DNA of 57,017 nucleotides from Komagataeibacter swingsii. GTDB taxonomy: Bacteria > Pseudomonadota > Alphaproteobacteria > Acetobacterales > Acetobacteraceae. Positions within the stretch are counted from its first letter, which is position 1. Each line of letters opens with the position of its first letter. A program made the translations under genes and the position numbers. Positions 16,850-26,571 of this stretch are shown piece by piece. The notes beneath the pieces were generated by a model that worked only from the letters and a program-made list of their open reading frames with translations, was not told where the DNA came from and ran no database searches. The DNA is taken from positions 1 through 57,017 of the forward strand of contig NZ_NKUB01000018.1 of the NCBI RefSeq assembly GCF_003207895.1, in the 5' to 3' direction.

Positions 16850-19800
16850 TTACCTTCACTATACTTTTCAGATCGAATGTCTCCAGATGTACCCCGACAA
16901 CCGTGAGAAAACGCCGGTCTTCCTCCGTTATGGGCACCAGTTGGGCCAGCGATGTCTCGACTGCCCGTACATGACCCAGTTTCGCCGCACGCCGGAGTTC
17001 GGACAGGCTATGAAGCAATGAGGGCGACAGGGCACGGATTGGCAGATCCGGACGCGGTTGGCGTTCGCTCGTGTTTTCCGGCATTGCCGCATGGATCCAC
17101 TCCAGTTCCAGCAGTCGTGCCATCATAGCAAGGAGCGCGTCCACATCCACCGGTTTTGTCACGAATCCATCATGGGCGGCCCGCCCGTCCCCTCCGGTGC
17201 TGAATTCCCCGGCATTGGCTGATACCATGACGATTCGCAGCCCCGCCCCTTCCAGCGACCGGAGACGCGACGCCACATCCCACCCGCTTTCGCCAGGTAA
17301 CTGGATGTCAAGCAGGGCAAGATCGAGATCGGACCCAAGGGATATGGCCAGTTCCTGCGCCTCAGCCCCATGTCTGGCCTTGTGAACGATAAAGCCCAGC
17401 GGCGTCAGCAGGCCGTCAAGAAAATTACGCTGCAGGGTATCGTCATCAATTACCAGCACATGGCGTGCCCGACCATGAAATCCTGTTATCTGGCCGTACG
17501 CCGTAGCTGGTATGGCGTTATGAACGGCTGGTAGCATCATGCGCAGACGGAACATGCTACCCTGACCGGGAACGCTTTCAGCCGTAATATCACCACCCAG
17601 GATACGAGTCAGGACACGTGTGATGGACAGGCCCAGCCCTATGCCCGGCTCGCGCTGGACTTCCGCGCCGGTTCCGCGTTCGAAGGGTTCGAATATCCGC
17701 TTCAGATCCGTGGCAGCGATACCGGGGCCGGTGTCGCTTACCTCGATACGTACGACTTCACTGCGATACCAGACGGAAACGACCGCGCCGCCACGGCCCG
17801 TATATTTCACGGCATTGGAAATAAGGTTGATCAGGATCTGGCGAAACCGCTTTTCATCCGTTTTCACGTGATGCGGAAGACGGTCATGAATGACAAGGCC
17901 AAGCGTGATTCCCTTGGCCGCCGCCTGCATTCTGAACATCGTGACAAGATGATGGAGCAGTGATTCGATGGGGACGATATCCGACCGAAGTTCGACCACG
18001 CCACTTTCAACGCGTGAGATTTCCAGAAGCCCTTCCACCAGATTGGTCAGATGTTCGGCGGACTGGCGGATCACACTGCCAGCCTCGGTCGGATCGATGC
18101 TATTGCCCCGTTCAAGAAGCTGGGCATAGCCATAGATTGCATTGAGGGGGGAACGGATCTCGTGACTGACGGCCACGAGATAGCGCGTTTTCGCCACATT
18201 GGCCGATTCCGCCGCGTCCCGCGCTTTTTGCAGCGCCGCATCGGTTTCGATATGGGCTGCGACTTCCTGGCGCAGCATGGCGGTCTGCTGCCGGGTTTCG
18301 CGTTCGGCTGCGCACCGGCTGTCATGCGCCAGCACAAACAGCCATGCCACGATCCCGGCCAGTACCTCCAGTGTTACGAAAATATCGACAAGATCACGGC
18401 GCAGGGCTTCAGCCATCGGCTCGCCGAAGGTTATCCAGTAGAACACGACAGCCAGGGTCACGCTGAAGGCCAGCATGATGACCAGGAAATGCGCGACGCT
18501 GCCGTCTATGTAACGTTCAATGCCCCGGGGCGAGATCCTGCGCAGGAGATTGCGTGCCTGCTGGATGAAATCACTGTTTTCCTTGCATTGGTCATGACAG
18601 CGGTTTTCGAGCGTGCAGCACAGTGAACAGACCGGCCCACGATGAAATGGGCAGGCCACCATGTCTGGCGCTTCATACACGATATCGCAGGCCGTGCAGC
18701 GCAGGCTGGTCCTGAAGGTGGCCGACGTCCGGGCGATATAGAAACGGCCCCGTGTAATCCAGGCAAGAATGGGCGCGCTGACAAAGGCAACAACCAGGCC
18801 GAGCACGGGGGCGAATGCCTGCATGGTCGCCCCGGCAAGATCGGTCAGCGCCACGGAGGCCGCGAAAAAGGACAGGGCCATCGCGCCGACCCCGACGGGA
18901 TTGACATCATAGAGGTAGGCGCGTCGGAATTCGACCTGTTTCGGACTCAGGCCAAGGGGTTTGGAGATCATGAGATCGCCAGAAAGGGCGCCAATCCAGC
19001 CTGCGGCTAGATTGGCGTAAAGTGCCAGCAATGTCGCCGTGGCCCCGATGACACCTGTTTCCATGATAAGCAGGGCCAGCAGGGCATTGAAGACAAGCCA
19101 GACCACGCGTCCGGGATGGGCATGGGTCAGGCGCGCAAAGAAATTCGACCATGCCAGCGACCCGGCATAGACATTGGTCACATTGATTTTCATCTGGCAG
19201 ATCACGACGAATATGAGCATGAGGGCCAATGCCACTCCCGATGATCCGGTAATCTCCTGAAACAGGACCGTGTACATGATTGGGGGACTGTCCGCCTGGG
19301 CTACGCTGGTGACTTCAGTCAGCGTAAACATGACCAGGAACGATCCGGCAGCCAGTTTCAGTCCGCCGATAATTCCCCATCCGGGGCCGCCCACCAGCAC
19401 GGCCGCCCACCAGCGCATGTCGGTACGGTTGCGTGCTTTGCGCAGGAAGCGGAGGTAATCAGCCTGTTCCCCGATCTGGGGCAGCAGGGACAAAATGGTG
19501 GAAAGGGCCAGCCCGAAGAAAATGAGGTTGCCTTGCGTGGCATGTCCCGTGCCATCCGGCCCGGTCCAGATTGCAACGGCCGCGTTCCAGTGAAAGAACA
19601 GATAGACCAGAGGACCGAATTGTAAAAAAAGCCATATGGGCTGGGTCGCGATCTGCATGCGGGTAATAGCCTTCATGCCATGCAAGGCAACCGGCAGGAC
19701 ACCAAGCGCACTAATGACATAGGACAGGGCTATGGGCAGACTGGTCGCAAGCGTTATGGCCAGCGCCATGATGCTGGCCTCCACCGCGAAAAGCAGGAAG

Positions 19801-20186
19801 GTGAAACTGGCGTAGATAAGTGACGTTACCGTGGATCCCAGATAACCAAATCCCGCGCCCCGCGTCAGCAGGTCGATATCCAGTCCCTCACGCGCCGCAC
19901 AGATTGCAATGGGCGCGCCAACCACCAGAAAAATTACCATGCCAGCGGCAATGGCCAGCATGGCGTTGTAAAAACCGAACTGCAGGGTGATCGTGCCGCC
20001 AATCGCCTCGCACGCAAGGAAGCTTGCGGCGCCCAGCGCCGTATTTGCGATCCGCCAGTCGCTCCAACGTCGTCCACGTTGCGCCGTATAGCGCAGCGCG
20101 TAATCCTCCAGCGTCTGGGTATTGACCCACTGGTTGTAGGTCCGTCGTTCCAGGGGGAGGGGTTCATTGGTGGGATCCGCCACCAT
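16830..20186 (-). CDS. NCS1 permease fused to a hybrid sensor histidine kinase
   Basis: 1118 residues. Residues ~40-480 are a complete-looking NCS1 (nucleobase/allantoin/hydantoin-type) permease of about 12 helices. Residues 497-534 are a Cys-rich knuckle with eight Cys and nearby His. Two further membrane helices lie at ~565-620 and a coiled coil at ~625-665. A HisKA domain with phospho-His in VSHEIRSPLNA (H675) is followed by an ATPase domain (ISNAVKYTGRGG, SDTGPGIAA, GIGLGLS) and a receiver domain with phospho-Asp near D960 (LLDIQLPGESG). The C-terminal ~80 residues could be a phosphotransfer-like helix bundle. Such transporter-kinases sense a solute directly or through transport. Position upstream of urt suggests urea or a urea-yielding ureide/purine (inference). 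Confidence 0.88.
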   Translation of the reverse strand: MVADPTNEPLPLERRTYNQWVNTQTLEDYALRYTAQRGRRWSDWRIANTALGAASFLACEAIGGTITLQFGFYNAMLAIAAGMVIFLVVGAPIAICAAREGLDIDLLTRGAGFGYLGSTVTSLIYASFTFLLFAVEASIMALAITLATSLPIALSYVISALGVLPVALHGMKAITRMQIATQPIWLFLQFGPLVYLFFHWNAAVAIWTGPDGTGHATQGNLIFFGLALSTILSLLPQIGEQADYLRFLRKARNRTDMRWWAAVLVGGPGWGIIGGLKLAAGSFLVMFTLTEVTSVAQADSPPIMYTVLFQEITGSSGVALALMLIFVVICQMKINVTNVYAGSLAWSNFFARLTHAHPGRVVWLVFNALLALLIMETGVIGATATLLALYANLAAGWIGALSGDLMISKPLGLSPKQVEFRRAYLYDVNPVGVGAMALSFFAASVALTDLAGATMQAFAPVLGLVVAFVSAPILAWITRGRFYIARTSATFRTSLRCTACDIVYEAPDMVACPFHRGPVCSLCCTLENRCHDQCKENSDFIQQARNLLRRISPRGIERYIDGSVAHFLVIMLAFSVTLAVVFYWITFGEPMAEALRRDLVDIFVTLEVLAGIVAWLFVLAHDSRCAAERETRQQTAMLRQEVAAHIETDAALQKARDAAESANVAKTRYLVAVSHEIRSPLNAIYGYAQLLERGNSIDPTEAGSVIRQSAEHLTNLVEGLLEISRVESGVVELRSDIVPIESLLHHLVTMFRMQAAAKGITLGLVIHDRLPHHVKTDEKRFRQILINLISNAVKYTGRGGAVVSVWYRSEVVRIEVSDTGPGIAATDLKRIFEPFERGTGAEVQREPGIGLGLSITRVLTRILGGDITAESVPGQGSMFRLRMMLPAVHNAIPATAYGQITGFHGRARHVLVIDDDTLQRNFLDGLLTPLGFIVHKARHGAEAQELAISLGSDLDLALLDIQLPGESGWDVASRLRSLEGAGLRIVMVSANAGEFSTGGDGRAAHDGFVTKPVDVDALLAMMARLLELEWIHAAMPENTSERQPRPDLPIRALSPSLLHSLSELRRAAKLGHVRAVETSLAQLVPITEEDRRFLTVVGVHLETFDLKSIVKVIDDAAS

Positions 20187-20464
20187 CAGATACCTTTCAT
20201 GCGATGGAGCATCCTGACTTCGTTGTTATAAAATAATAATATGGACGCGGTTGCATTTATTGCCATCCCCACCCCGATGCGTTCAGCCAGATGTAAACTA
20301 TAGTACGAATCGGTCAGGCAACCAAGGTTTACGTCAAATAACCCATATCTATATCGAAACGACATCTCCAGATTATCAGAAATAGCAGGTCAGTGTGAAA
20401 GCGACCCTTTGTTTCGAAGGGGAAATGCAGGCCAGGGCTGGGCACATGGGATTGTAGGGGGAGA
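20187..20464. promoter_or_regulatory. Divergent promoter region between permease-kinase and TonB receptor genes
   Basis: This 278-base gap separates two outward-facing genes and must hold both promoters. It includes an AT-rich patch at about 20228-20245 (TTATAAAATAATAATATG) next to the kinase side. A GGGGGAG ribosome site ends just before the receptor start. No clear long dyad was found. Confidence 0.45.
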
Positions 20465-22975
20465 ATGATGAAGGGCCTTTCCACAAAGAAGACGTGGCTA
20501 CTTTGTGCTACCATGTTCATCAGTTGCGCACCGATGGGGCTTGTCGTGTCGGCTTCCGCCGCGGATACAGCGACCAAGTCCACAAAGGCCGGGCAGTCCG
20601 CAACGGGAAAGGCAGGTGCCACGACCGCCAGTGCGCCCCCGAAACCGTCTGGCACAACACAACAGTCCACCACGACGGTTTCAGCCGCAGAGCCGACAGC
20701 GAAGGCGTCCGGCGGCGGGGAGCAACTTTTTGTCACCGCCTCACGGCGTCGCACGAAGCTTGAGGATTCGGCGATCAACATCTCTGTCGTGGACAAGAAG
20801 TTGATGCAGAAAGAGCGCATCAATGACATTCGTGACCTGAGTTCCTTCGTGCCCGGTCTGACCATCACGGATACAGGACCCGGCAGTTCCGGCAACATCA
20901 TCATGCGCGGCCTGTCATCGGCCAGCACGTCGACCTTCGGGACCAATACCAACAACTCCGTTGGTGTCTATCTTGGGGAAGTGCCGCTTTATGCCGATTT
21001 CAAGATGATCGATATCGATCAGCTTGAAGTTCTGCAGGGGCCGCAGGGTACTCTGTACGGTCTTGGCACGCTGGCGGGCGCAGTGCGTTACATGCCGCAT
21101 CGTCCCGATCTCAATAAATGGTCCGCTGACATGACCAGCAAGGTATTCGGGGAAAGTCACAGCGACTCACCGGGCGGCGAAGTAACGGGAACCTTTAACA
21201 TACCGATCATAAAGGATCACGTGGCGTTCCGCACGGTCCTTGGTTATTACAATGATCCCGGCTTCATGGACTACAATTATACGCTGAAGAATCCCGGTGT
21301 ATCCAGTCCGCAGGCCGGTACGGGGACGTTTGGTACACCCGGCCAGCAGGCTGAGAACTATAACAGGCGCAGGGACCTCAACTACGATCATACATTCACG
21401 ACCCGTAACCAGTTGCTGGTACAGGTCAATCCGAATATCAAAGCCTATCTGACATACATGCATCAGGAAACAAAGACCGGTGGCCGGCAGGCCAACGGTG
21501 CGGGTGTCATGGGGACCAGCGAGTACGAATCCCCGTGGCGTTATGCCGAACCTTCGGATCGTACGACCGACCTGTTCAGCGGCGAATTCTTTTTCAATCT
21601 GTTCCACTTCGCGCAGCTGGTCCACACAGCGGCATATACGCACCAGACTGTTGATTATACCGAAGATAATACCGATCTGCTGATCGATCTCGATTACGGA
21701 TATCAGGAATATCCCAAATTTTCGTCCTATGCGAAAAACCACTACAAATATACGCAGTTCAATGAAGAACTACGTCTGGTTTCCACCCACAAGGGGCCGG
21801 TAAGCTGGGTTCTCGGTGGCTTCTATAACGATCTTAAGAGTGATTATGACCGTCATGAATATACCCCGGGCTATGCGCAGTGGGCGGGTATCGATCGGCC
21901 GGACAATCTTGAATATGCTTCGATCGTTCATAACAAGACCCAGGAACGTGCCGTCTATGGTGAACTGACCTATCACATCATCAAGGGACTCCAGATTACG
22001 GGTGGCTTCCGTTACTTCGACTACGACGCCCTGGTGACGGGTGGTACGGCCCTGCCACTTTTCCAGACCTATCCCGGTGTCAATTATTCCATGAATCATG
22101 GCACGACAGGGGCGAACGGCACGATATGGAAAGCCAACGTTTCCTATCGTTTCAACCCGAACATCATGGCGTATTTTACCTACAGCACCGGTTATCGTGT
22201 TGGTGGGGCGAACAGGGTGGCCCCCTGTCAGATGCCCATGAACCCGAATACGCAGCATGCCTGCGCCCTACCGAACGAAATGTTTTACGAGCCTGATAAA
22301 ACCCGCAACGTGGAACTGGGCGTACGCGGCAACTTCTTTCATCGGCGTCTAGTATTCACCCTTGCCGGTTATAACATCGACTGGACCAACGTACAGATAC
22401 CCGGTCAGACGAAATACGGTAATGTGGGTATCACCAAGAATGGAGCGGCCGCTGTTTCCCGCGGGTTCGATGCTTCTGTCAATGTAAGGGTAACACCCAA
22501 CTTCACTGTCTCGGCCACATATGCCTATACGGATGCACATCTGACGAAATACTCGCCGGATCTGGTCAGTAACGTGCTGGGTTCCTATCCGGGGCGTCCT
22601 GGCGATCGTCTGCCTGGTTCAACCAAGAATTCCGGCAGTATCATTGCTAACTATACGATACCGCTCGACAACGGGCGCAGCCTGCAGCTTAACTGGGCGA
22701 CCACGTATGTGGGCAGCATCTATTCCCGCGTCGGGCTTGAGGGATATGGCTACCGGATGCCCAGTTACGTGACGCATCGCGCGGCGCTGACCTATAACAC
22801 CAAGCAGTGGAGCCTGGATCTGTTCGTCAATAACCTGACAAATCAGTACGCCGTTACCGCCGTCAGTAATGATTCCAGTTCCATCCGGTCGCGTGATGGC
22901 GTGACTGAACGTTATTATGCCTATAGTGTTCTGACGCCACGTACATTCGGACTGGAAGGTCGCGTGCATTTCTAA
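20465..22975 (+). CDS. TonB-dependent outer-membrane receptor
   Basis: 836 residues: signal peptide (KTWLLCATMFISCAPMGL to SASA), an Ala/Thr-rich linker, TonB-box-like segment near LFVTASRRRT, plug domain (~105-220; INISVVDKKLMQ, GNIIMRGLSSA, LEVLQGPQGTLYGLGTLAGA) and a 22-strand barrel ending in the aromatic TFGLEGRVHF. This is the layout of iron-complex and other energised receptors. It sits directly upstream of, and on the same strand as, the amine dehydrogenase operon, so it may import a metal chelate needed for that haem enzyme or an amine substrate (inference). The ligand cannot be read from sequence. Confidence 0.9.
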   Translation: MMKGLSTKKTWLLCATMFISCAPMGLVVSASAADTATKSTKAGQSATGKAGATTASAPPKPSGTTQQSTTTVSAAEPTAKASGGGEQLFVTASRRRTKLEDSAINISVVDKKLMQKERINDIRDLSSFVPGLTITDTGPGSSGNIIMRGLSSASTSTFGTNTNNSVGVYLGEVPLYADFKMIDIDQLEVLQGPQGTLYGLGTLAGAVRYMPHRPDLNKWSADMTSKVFGESHSDSPGGEVTGTFNIPIIKDHVAFRTVLGYYNDPGFMDYNYTLKNPGVSSPQAGTGTFGTPGQQAENYNRRRDLNYDHTFTTRNQLLVQVNPNIKAYLTYMHQETKTGGRQANGAGVMGTSEYESPWRYAEPSDRTTDLFSGEFFFNLFHFAQLVHTAAYTHQTVDYTEDNTDLLIDLDYGYQEYPKFSSYAKNHYKYTQFNEELRLVSTHKGPVSWVLGGFYNDLKSDYDRHEYTPGYAQWAGIDRPDNLEYASIVHNKTQERAVYGELTYHIIKGLQITGGFRYFDYDALVTGGTALPLFQTYPGVNYSMNHGTTGANGTIWKANVSYRFNPNIMAYFTYSTGYRVGGANRVAPCQMPMNPNTQHACALPNEMFYEPDKTRNVELGVRGNFFHRRLVFTLAGYNIDWTNVQIPGQTKYGNVGITKNGAAAVSRGFDASVNVRVTPNFTVSATYAYTDAHLTKYSPDLVSNVLGSYPGRPGDRLPGSTKNSGSIIANYTIPLDNGRSLQLNWATTYVGSIYSRVGLEGYGYRMPSYVTHRAALTYNTKQWSLDLFVNNLTNQYAVTAVSNDSSSIRSRDGVTERYYAYSVLTPRTFGLEGRVHF

Positions 22976-23063
22976 GGTCGGATTGCAGCGGTCATGTGTT
23001 TTCGTCCCACGCGGACATGGTGCCGCGCAGTTCAGGCAACACGGGAATAACCGGTGACGTCAT

Positions 23064-23102
23064 GTATTCTGTCATTTTCTGGCGTGGGAAATGACAGAAT
23101 AC
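23064..23102. terminator. Perfect 14-bp inverted repeat between receptor and qhp operon
   Basis: GTATTCTGTCATTT (23064-23077) is repeated exactly inverted as AAATGACAGAATAC (23089-23102) around an 11-base loop. It follows the receptor stop by ~90 bases and precedes qhpA by ~155. The stem would stop transcription, but no T-run follows on the plus strand, so it may instead be an operator of the qhp promoter or an mRNA stabiliser. Confidence 0.45.
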
Positions 23103-23257
23103 ACCGTGCGGATGCCAGCAGGAAACCGGCTGGCATGACACAATCCCCAAATCGAAATATTCCGGGCTGGATATTATGAAATGTCCAGAAAGCTGTACAG
23201 CAACGATCGCTTGGCGGAGCGGCCGTCTGACCGATCTAACAGGAGGGTCCGCCGCAT

Positions 23258-25099
23258 ATGAGCACCTTGTCCGCTACCGTCGGTGATCAGAAGCCGGATT
23301 CTGCGCCCTTACGTTTCAAACGCGGACGTCCGTCGTCGCGGATGCCGCTTGGCATGATATTACTGACCTGTCTGTGCGCCACTTCGATAACGGCCGCGCA
23401 TGCACAGGATAAGGCGGGAGTTGGCAAGGATCCGGCAGACTGGGTCGAGACCGAAACTGGAATTCCCGTAACCGATCTCCTGACCACGCAGAAATGTGGC
23501 GCGTGTCATACGCCAGATGGCAAGGGAAATCTTTCCCGTATTTCGTGGACCCGTACGACACCCGAGGGTTGGTCCCAGACGATCAAGCGTATGGTGAAGC
23601 TCAATGGTCTGTCCATCACGCCGGATGATGCGCGCGCAATAGTCAAATACCTTTCGACCTATCACGGTCTTGCGCCCGAAGAAGCGAAGCCGGTGATGTA
23701 TTTTGCCGAGCATCGCGCCGTGGATGAAACAATTATTCCCAATAATACGATGCGCCAGACATGCGCCAGTTGTCATGCCTTCGCACAGCCGATGTCGTCG
23801 CGTCGTAGCCACCGTGAATGGGCGCTGGTGGAAAACCTGCACAAGGCCATGTATTCAACGGCACAGCGGATATATGAGACCCCGATCAAGGATCACGCCA
23901 ACGAAGAAGGCGAGGCAGAACCGGACAATGTTCCGAAACCCGTGCTTCAGGGGCAGGCAGCACTTGACTGGCTGAGCAAAAATGCACCTGTCAACACGGC
24001 GGAATGGGCGGCGTGGCGGCCACGTATCCGGCCGCCAGATCTGGGCGGAAAATGGCTGGTGGCCGGCAGCATGAGTGGCCATGGACGTTTTGTGGGTGAA
24101 ATGACCATCACACCCAAAGCGCCCGGATCGGATGAATTCATGACCACGACAACCCTGCGTGCGCTTGATGACAACCATACCTATACCCGGACGGGTGTTG
24201 CGCTCGTCTATGCGGGCTATTCATGGCGGGGCACGTCACAGGGGCAGGGGGCGACACAGCCTGGCCATCCGGATGATCCGACAGGCATGATGCGTGAGGC
24301 GATGTGGTTCGCACCGGACCAGACGGCAGGGCAGGGACGTTGGTACTGGGGTGACTATCATGAGTTTGGTCTTGACGTCACGCTGGCGCGTGAAACGAAA
24401 GCGCCCGTTCTTGTCATGGCGTCCCCCGATGCGCTCAGGACCGGTACACAGGAAAAGGAACTGCATCTTTATGGCGCGGATCTGCCAACCGACCTCCAGC
24501 CGCGGGATATTGATTTTGGTGGCGGGGTAAGCGTCCGCAGGATTGTATCCGCATCACCCACGGAAGTGGTGGCTGTGGTTGATGTCGCCAGGGATGCCGT
24601 GGCTGGCATGCGTGATGTTTCCGTGCGTGGCGCAGTTTTGCAGAAGGCCGTGCCGGTCTATTCAGGGATCGATTATATCAAAGTATCGCCTGAAACCGGG
24701 TTGGCCCGTCTGGGTGGTATTAAATATGGTAAGGGATACCAGCAGTTTTCCGCGATCGGATGGTCGAATGGTCCGGATGGCAAGCCAGATACGTCAGACG
24801 ATTTTCCTGTTCATGTCGTAGATGCAGACTGGTCGCTGGCGGAGATGCCAACCGTCACATATGATGATGACATCAGGTTTGTTGGCAAACTTGACCCTGC
24901 TACCGGCTTCTTTACCCCAAATGTGGAAGGACCGGATCCGCAGCGACGCTTCATGCGCAATAATTATGGGGAAGTCTGGGTTGTCGCGAATTCGAAAACA
25001 GAAAAGGACGCGCAAGGCAAACCACTGACAGCTCGGGCCTATCTCGTCACGACGGTGCCTACGTACAAGCGTTGGGATCAGCCGGAGGTTTCAAAATGA
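23258..25099 (+). CDS. qhpA: Quinohemoprotein amine dehydrogenase alpha subunit (diheme)
   Basis: 613 residues with a Sec-type signal (long basic n-region, then MILLTCLCATSITAAHA). Two c-type haem sites, CGACH (C80-H84) and CASCH (C169-H173), lie in the N-terminal cytochrome domain; the remaining ~400 residues form the beta-barrel domains. The enzyme oxidises primary amines to aldehyde and ammonia in the periplasm; electrons pass from the quinone cofactor in the gamma subunit through these haems to an external acceptor. An AGGAGGG ribosome site lies ten bases upstream. It heads the qhpA-D-C-B-G-F-E gene set, whose content and order make the call firm. Confidence 0.95.
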   Translation: MSTLSATVGDQKPDSAPLRFKRGRPSSRMPLGMILLTCLCATSITAAHAQDKAGVGKDPADWVETETGIPVTDLLTTQKCGACHTPDGKGNLSRISWTRTTPEGWSQTIKRMVKLNGLSITPDDARAIVKYLSTYHGLAPEEAKPVMYFAEHRAVDETIIPNNTMRQTCASCHAFAQPMSSRRSHREWALVENLHKAMYSTAQRIYETPIKDHANEEGEAEPDNVPKPVLQGQAALDWLSKNAPVNTAEWAAWRPRIRPPDLGGKWLVAGSMSGHGRFVGEMTITPKAPGSDEFMTTTTLRALDDNHTYTRTGVALVYAGYSWRGTSQGQGATQPGHPDDPTGMMREAMWFAPDQTAGQGRWYWGDYHEFGLDVTLARETKAPVLVMASPDALRTGTQEKELHLYGADLPTDLQPRDIDFGGGVSVRRIVSASPTEVVAVVDVARDAVAGMRDVSVRGAVLQKAVPVYSGIDYIKVSPETGLARLGGIKYGKGYQQFSAIGWSNGPDGKPDTSDDFPVHVVDADWSLAEMPTVTYDDDIRFVGKLDPATGFFTPNVEGPDPQRRFMRNNYGEVWVVANSKTEKDAQGKPLTARAYLVTTVPTYKRWDQPEVSK

Positions 25100-26571
25100 A
25101 CGCTATAGTGGAAGCAGCCCCTCGCGCACCGGCCGTACGCTACAGGACTGGTGAACTGCATGAGTTCGATGCTGCTGGCCAGAACTTTGTCTATCTTGTC
25201 GCGGCTGGCGCCATTTTCATGCTTGATGAAGGTGCATATGCGGTAATCAGACGGCTGGATGATGGCGCGCTGGAACATCATCAACTGGTGGCGGCCCTGA
25301 TGGAAAATGGCTATTCTCATGAGGATGCCATGGACCTCATCCGTGAACTGCTTGCGGTGCAGGGAATTGTTACGGATCAGAGGGACATGGCGGCGTCTGG
25401 GCCTGTTTCGCCACCCGCCGATTTTCCGTTACAGGCACTGGTTCTCAATATTACCAATCAATGTAATCTTGCGTGTACTTACTGTTACGAATTTGGTTCC
25501 GACAAGATCGCGACCCCACACGGCAAGCAGAAATTCATGACGCTGGAAACGGCAAAAATGTCGGTGGATTTCCTTCTGGCGCAATCGCCGGGGCGCAAGG
25601 CGGTTCACATCACCTTCTTTGGTGGTGAAACCCTTATGAATTTTCGCCTGCTGCGTGATGTCGTGTTCCATGCCAGTGAACAGGCGGCGGCGCATGGTAA
25701 GGCGATTACCTTCAGTCTGACCACAAACGCAACCTTGCTGACTGATGAGATTATTGCCTTCCTGTCTGAACACGAAATTGGTGTGACCGTCAGCATGGAT
25801 GGTCCCCCCGACCTGCAGGACCGACACCGCGTTTACAAAAATGGCAAGGGGTCGTACGATGTTATTGAACCACGCTTGCGCAAGCTGATAGCAGCCCACA
25901 GGACCCGTGCCATAACCGCCCGTGTGACACTGAGTGACGGCGTGACCGATGTCAGGCGCATATACCATCATCTGAAAGACGAACTGGGTTTCCATGAAGT
26001 CGGGTTTGCGCCTGTCACCAATTCCGGGAAACAGGACTACGCCATTAACGCAGTCGATATGGACGAAGTACTGCGGGCGTTCAATGAACTGGCCAATGAA
26101 TGGCTGGAAGACGCATTGCAGGGAAAAACACACGGTTTTTCGAATGTTTCGGAAACAATAGGCGAACTGTTCCGGGGCGTGAACAAATCACACCCCTGTG
26201 GCGCGGGCCTGGGGCTATTGGGTGTCAGCGCATCGGGTGATCTTTCGCCCTGTCATCGTTTCACGGATGCCGACACGCATACACTGGGCAATGTCAGAAA
26301 TGGTATTGACGCAGCCAGACGTGTGGATTTTCTGGCGCGGGGGCACGTCGGCACCAAATATGACTGCCAGTCTTGCTGGGCACGTCCATTATGTGCTGGT
26401 GGTTGCCATCACGAGGCATTCGTCCGTTATGGTGATACAGGCCACGCAAACCTGCATTATTGTGACTGGATTCGCGAATGGACGGATACATGTCTTCGGA
26501 TCTATGGCGTCCTCGCTGTGAAAAATCCTGAATTCCTTGATCGTTTTGCCGTGCGGAAGGGTCTGTCATGA
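25096..26571 (+). CDS. qhpD: Radical SAM/SPASM peptide crosslinking maturase QhpD
   Basis: 491 residues from the ATG at 25096, which overlaps the qhpA stop (ATGA). The N-terminal ~100 residues resemble a peptide-recognition region. The radical SAM cluster motif is CNLACTYC (C123, C127, C130), and the FFGGETLMNF segment is typical of sactisynthase-like enzymes. Several Cys near the C-terminus (SCWARPLCAGGCHHEA) fit SPASM auxiliary clusters. In Paracoccus, QhpD forms the three Cys-to-Asp/Glu thioether bonds in the gamma subunit precursor. The substrate gene follows directly and is overlapped by four bases. Confidence 0.95.
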   Translation: MNAIVEAAPRAPAVRYRTGELHEFDAAGQNFVYLVAAGAIFMLDEGAYAVIRRLDDGALEHHQLVAALMENGYSHEDAMDLIRELLAVQGIVTDQRDMAASGPVSPPADFPLQALVLNITNQCNLACTYCYEFGSDKIATPHGKQKFMTLETAKMSVDFLLAQSPGRKAVHITFFGGETLMNFRLLRDVVFHASEQAAAHGKAITFSLTTNATLLTDEIIAFLSEHEIGVTVSMDGPPDLQDRHRVYKNGKGSYDVIEPRLRKLIAAHRTRAITARVTLSDGVTDVRRIYHHLKDELGFHEVGFAPVTNSGKQDYAINAVDMDEVLRAFNELANEWLEDALQGKTHGFSNVSETIGELFRGVNKSHPCGAGLGLLGVSASGDLSPCHRFTDADTHTLGNVRNGIDAARRVDFLARGHVGTKYDCQSCWARPLCAGGCHHEAFVRYGDTGHANLHYCDWIREWTDTCLRIYGVLAVKNPEFLDRFAVRKGLS

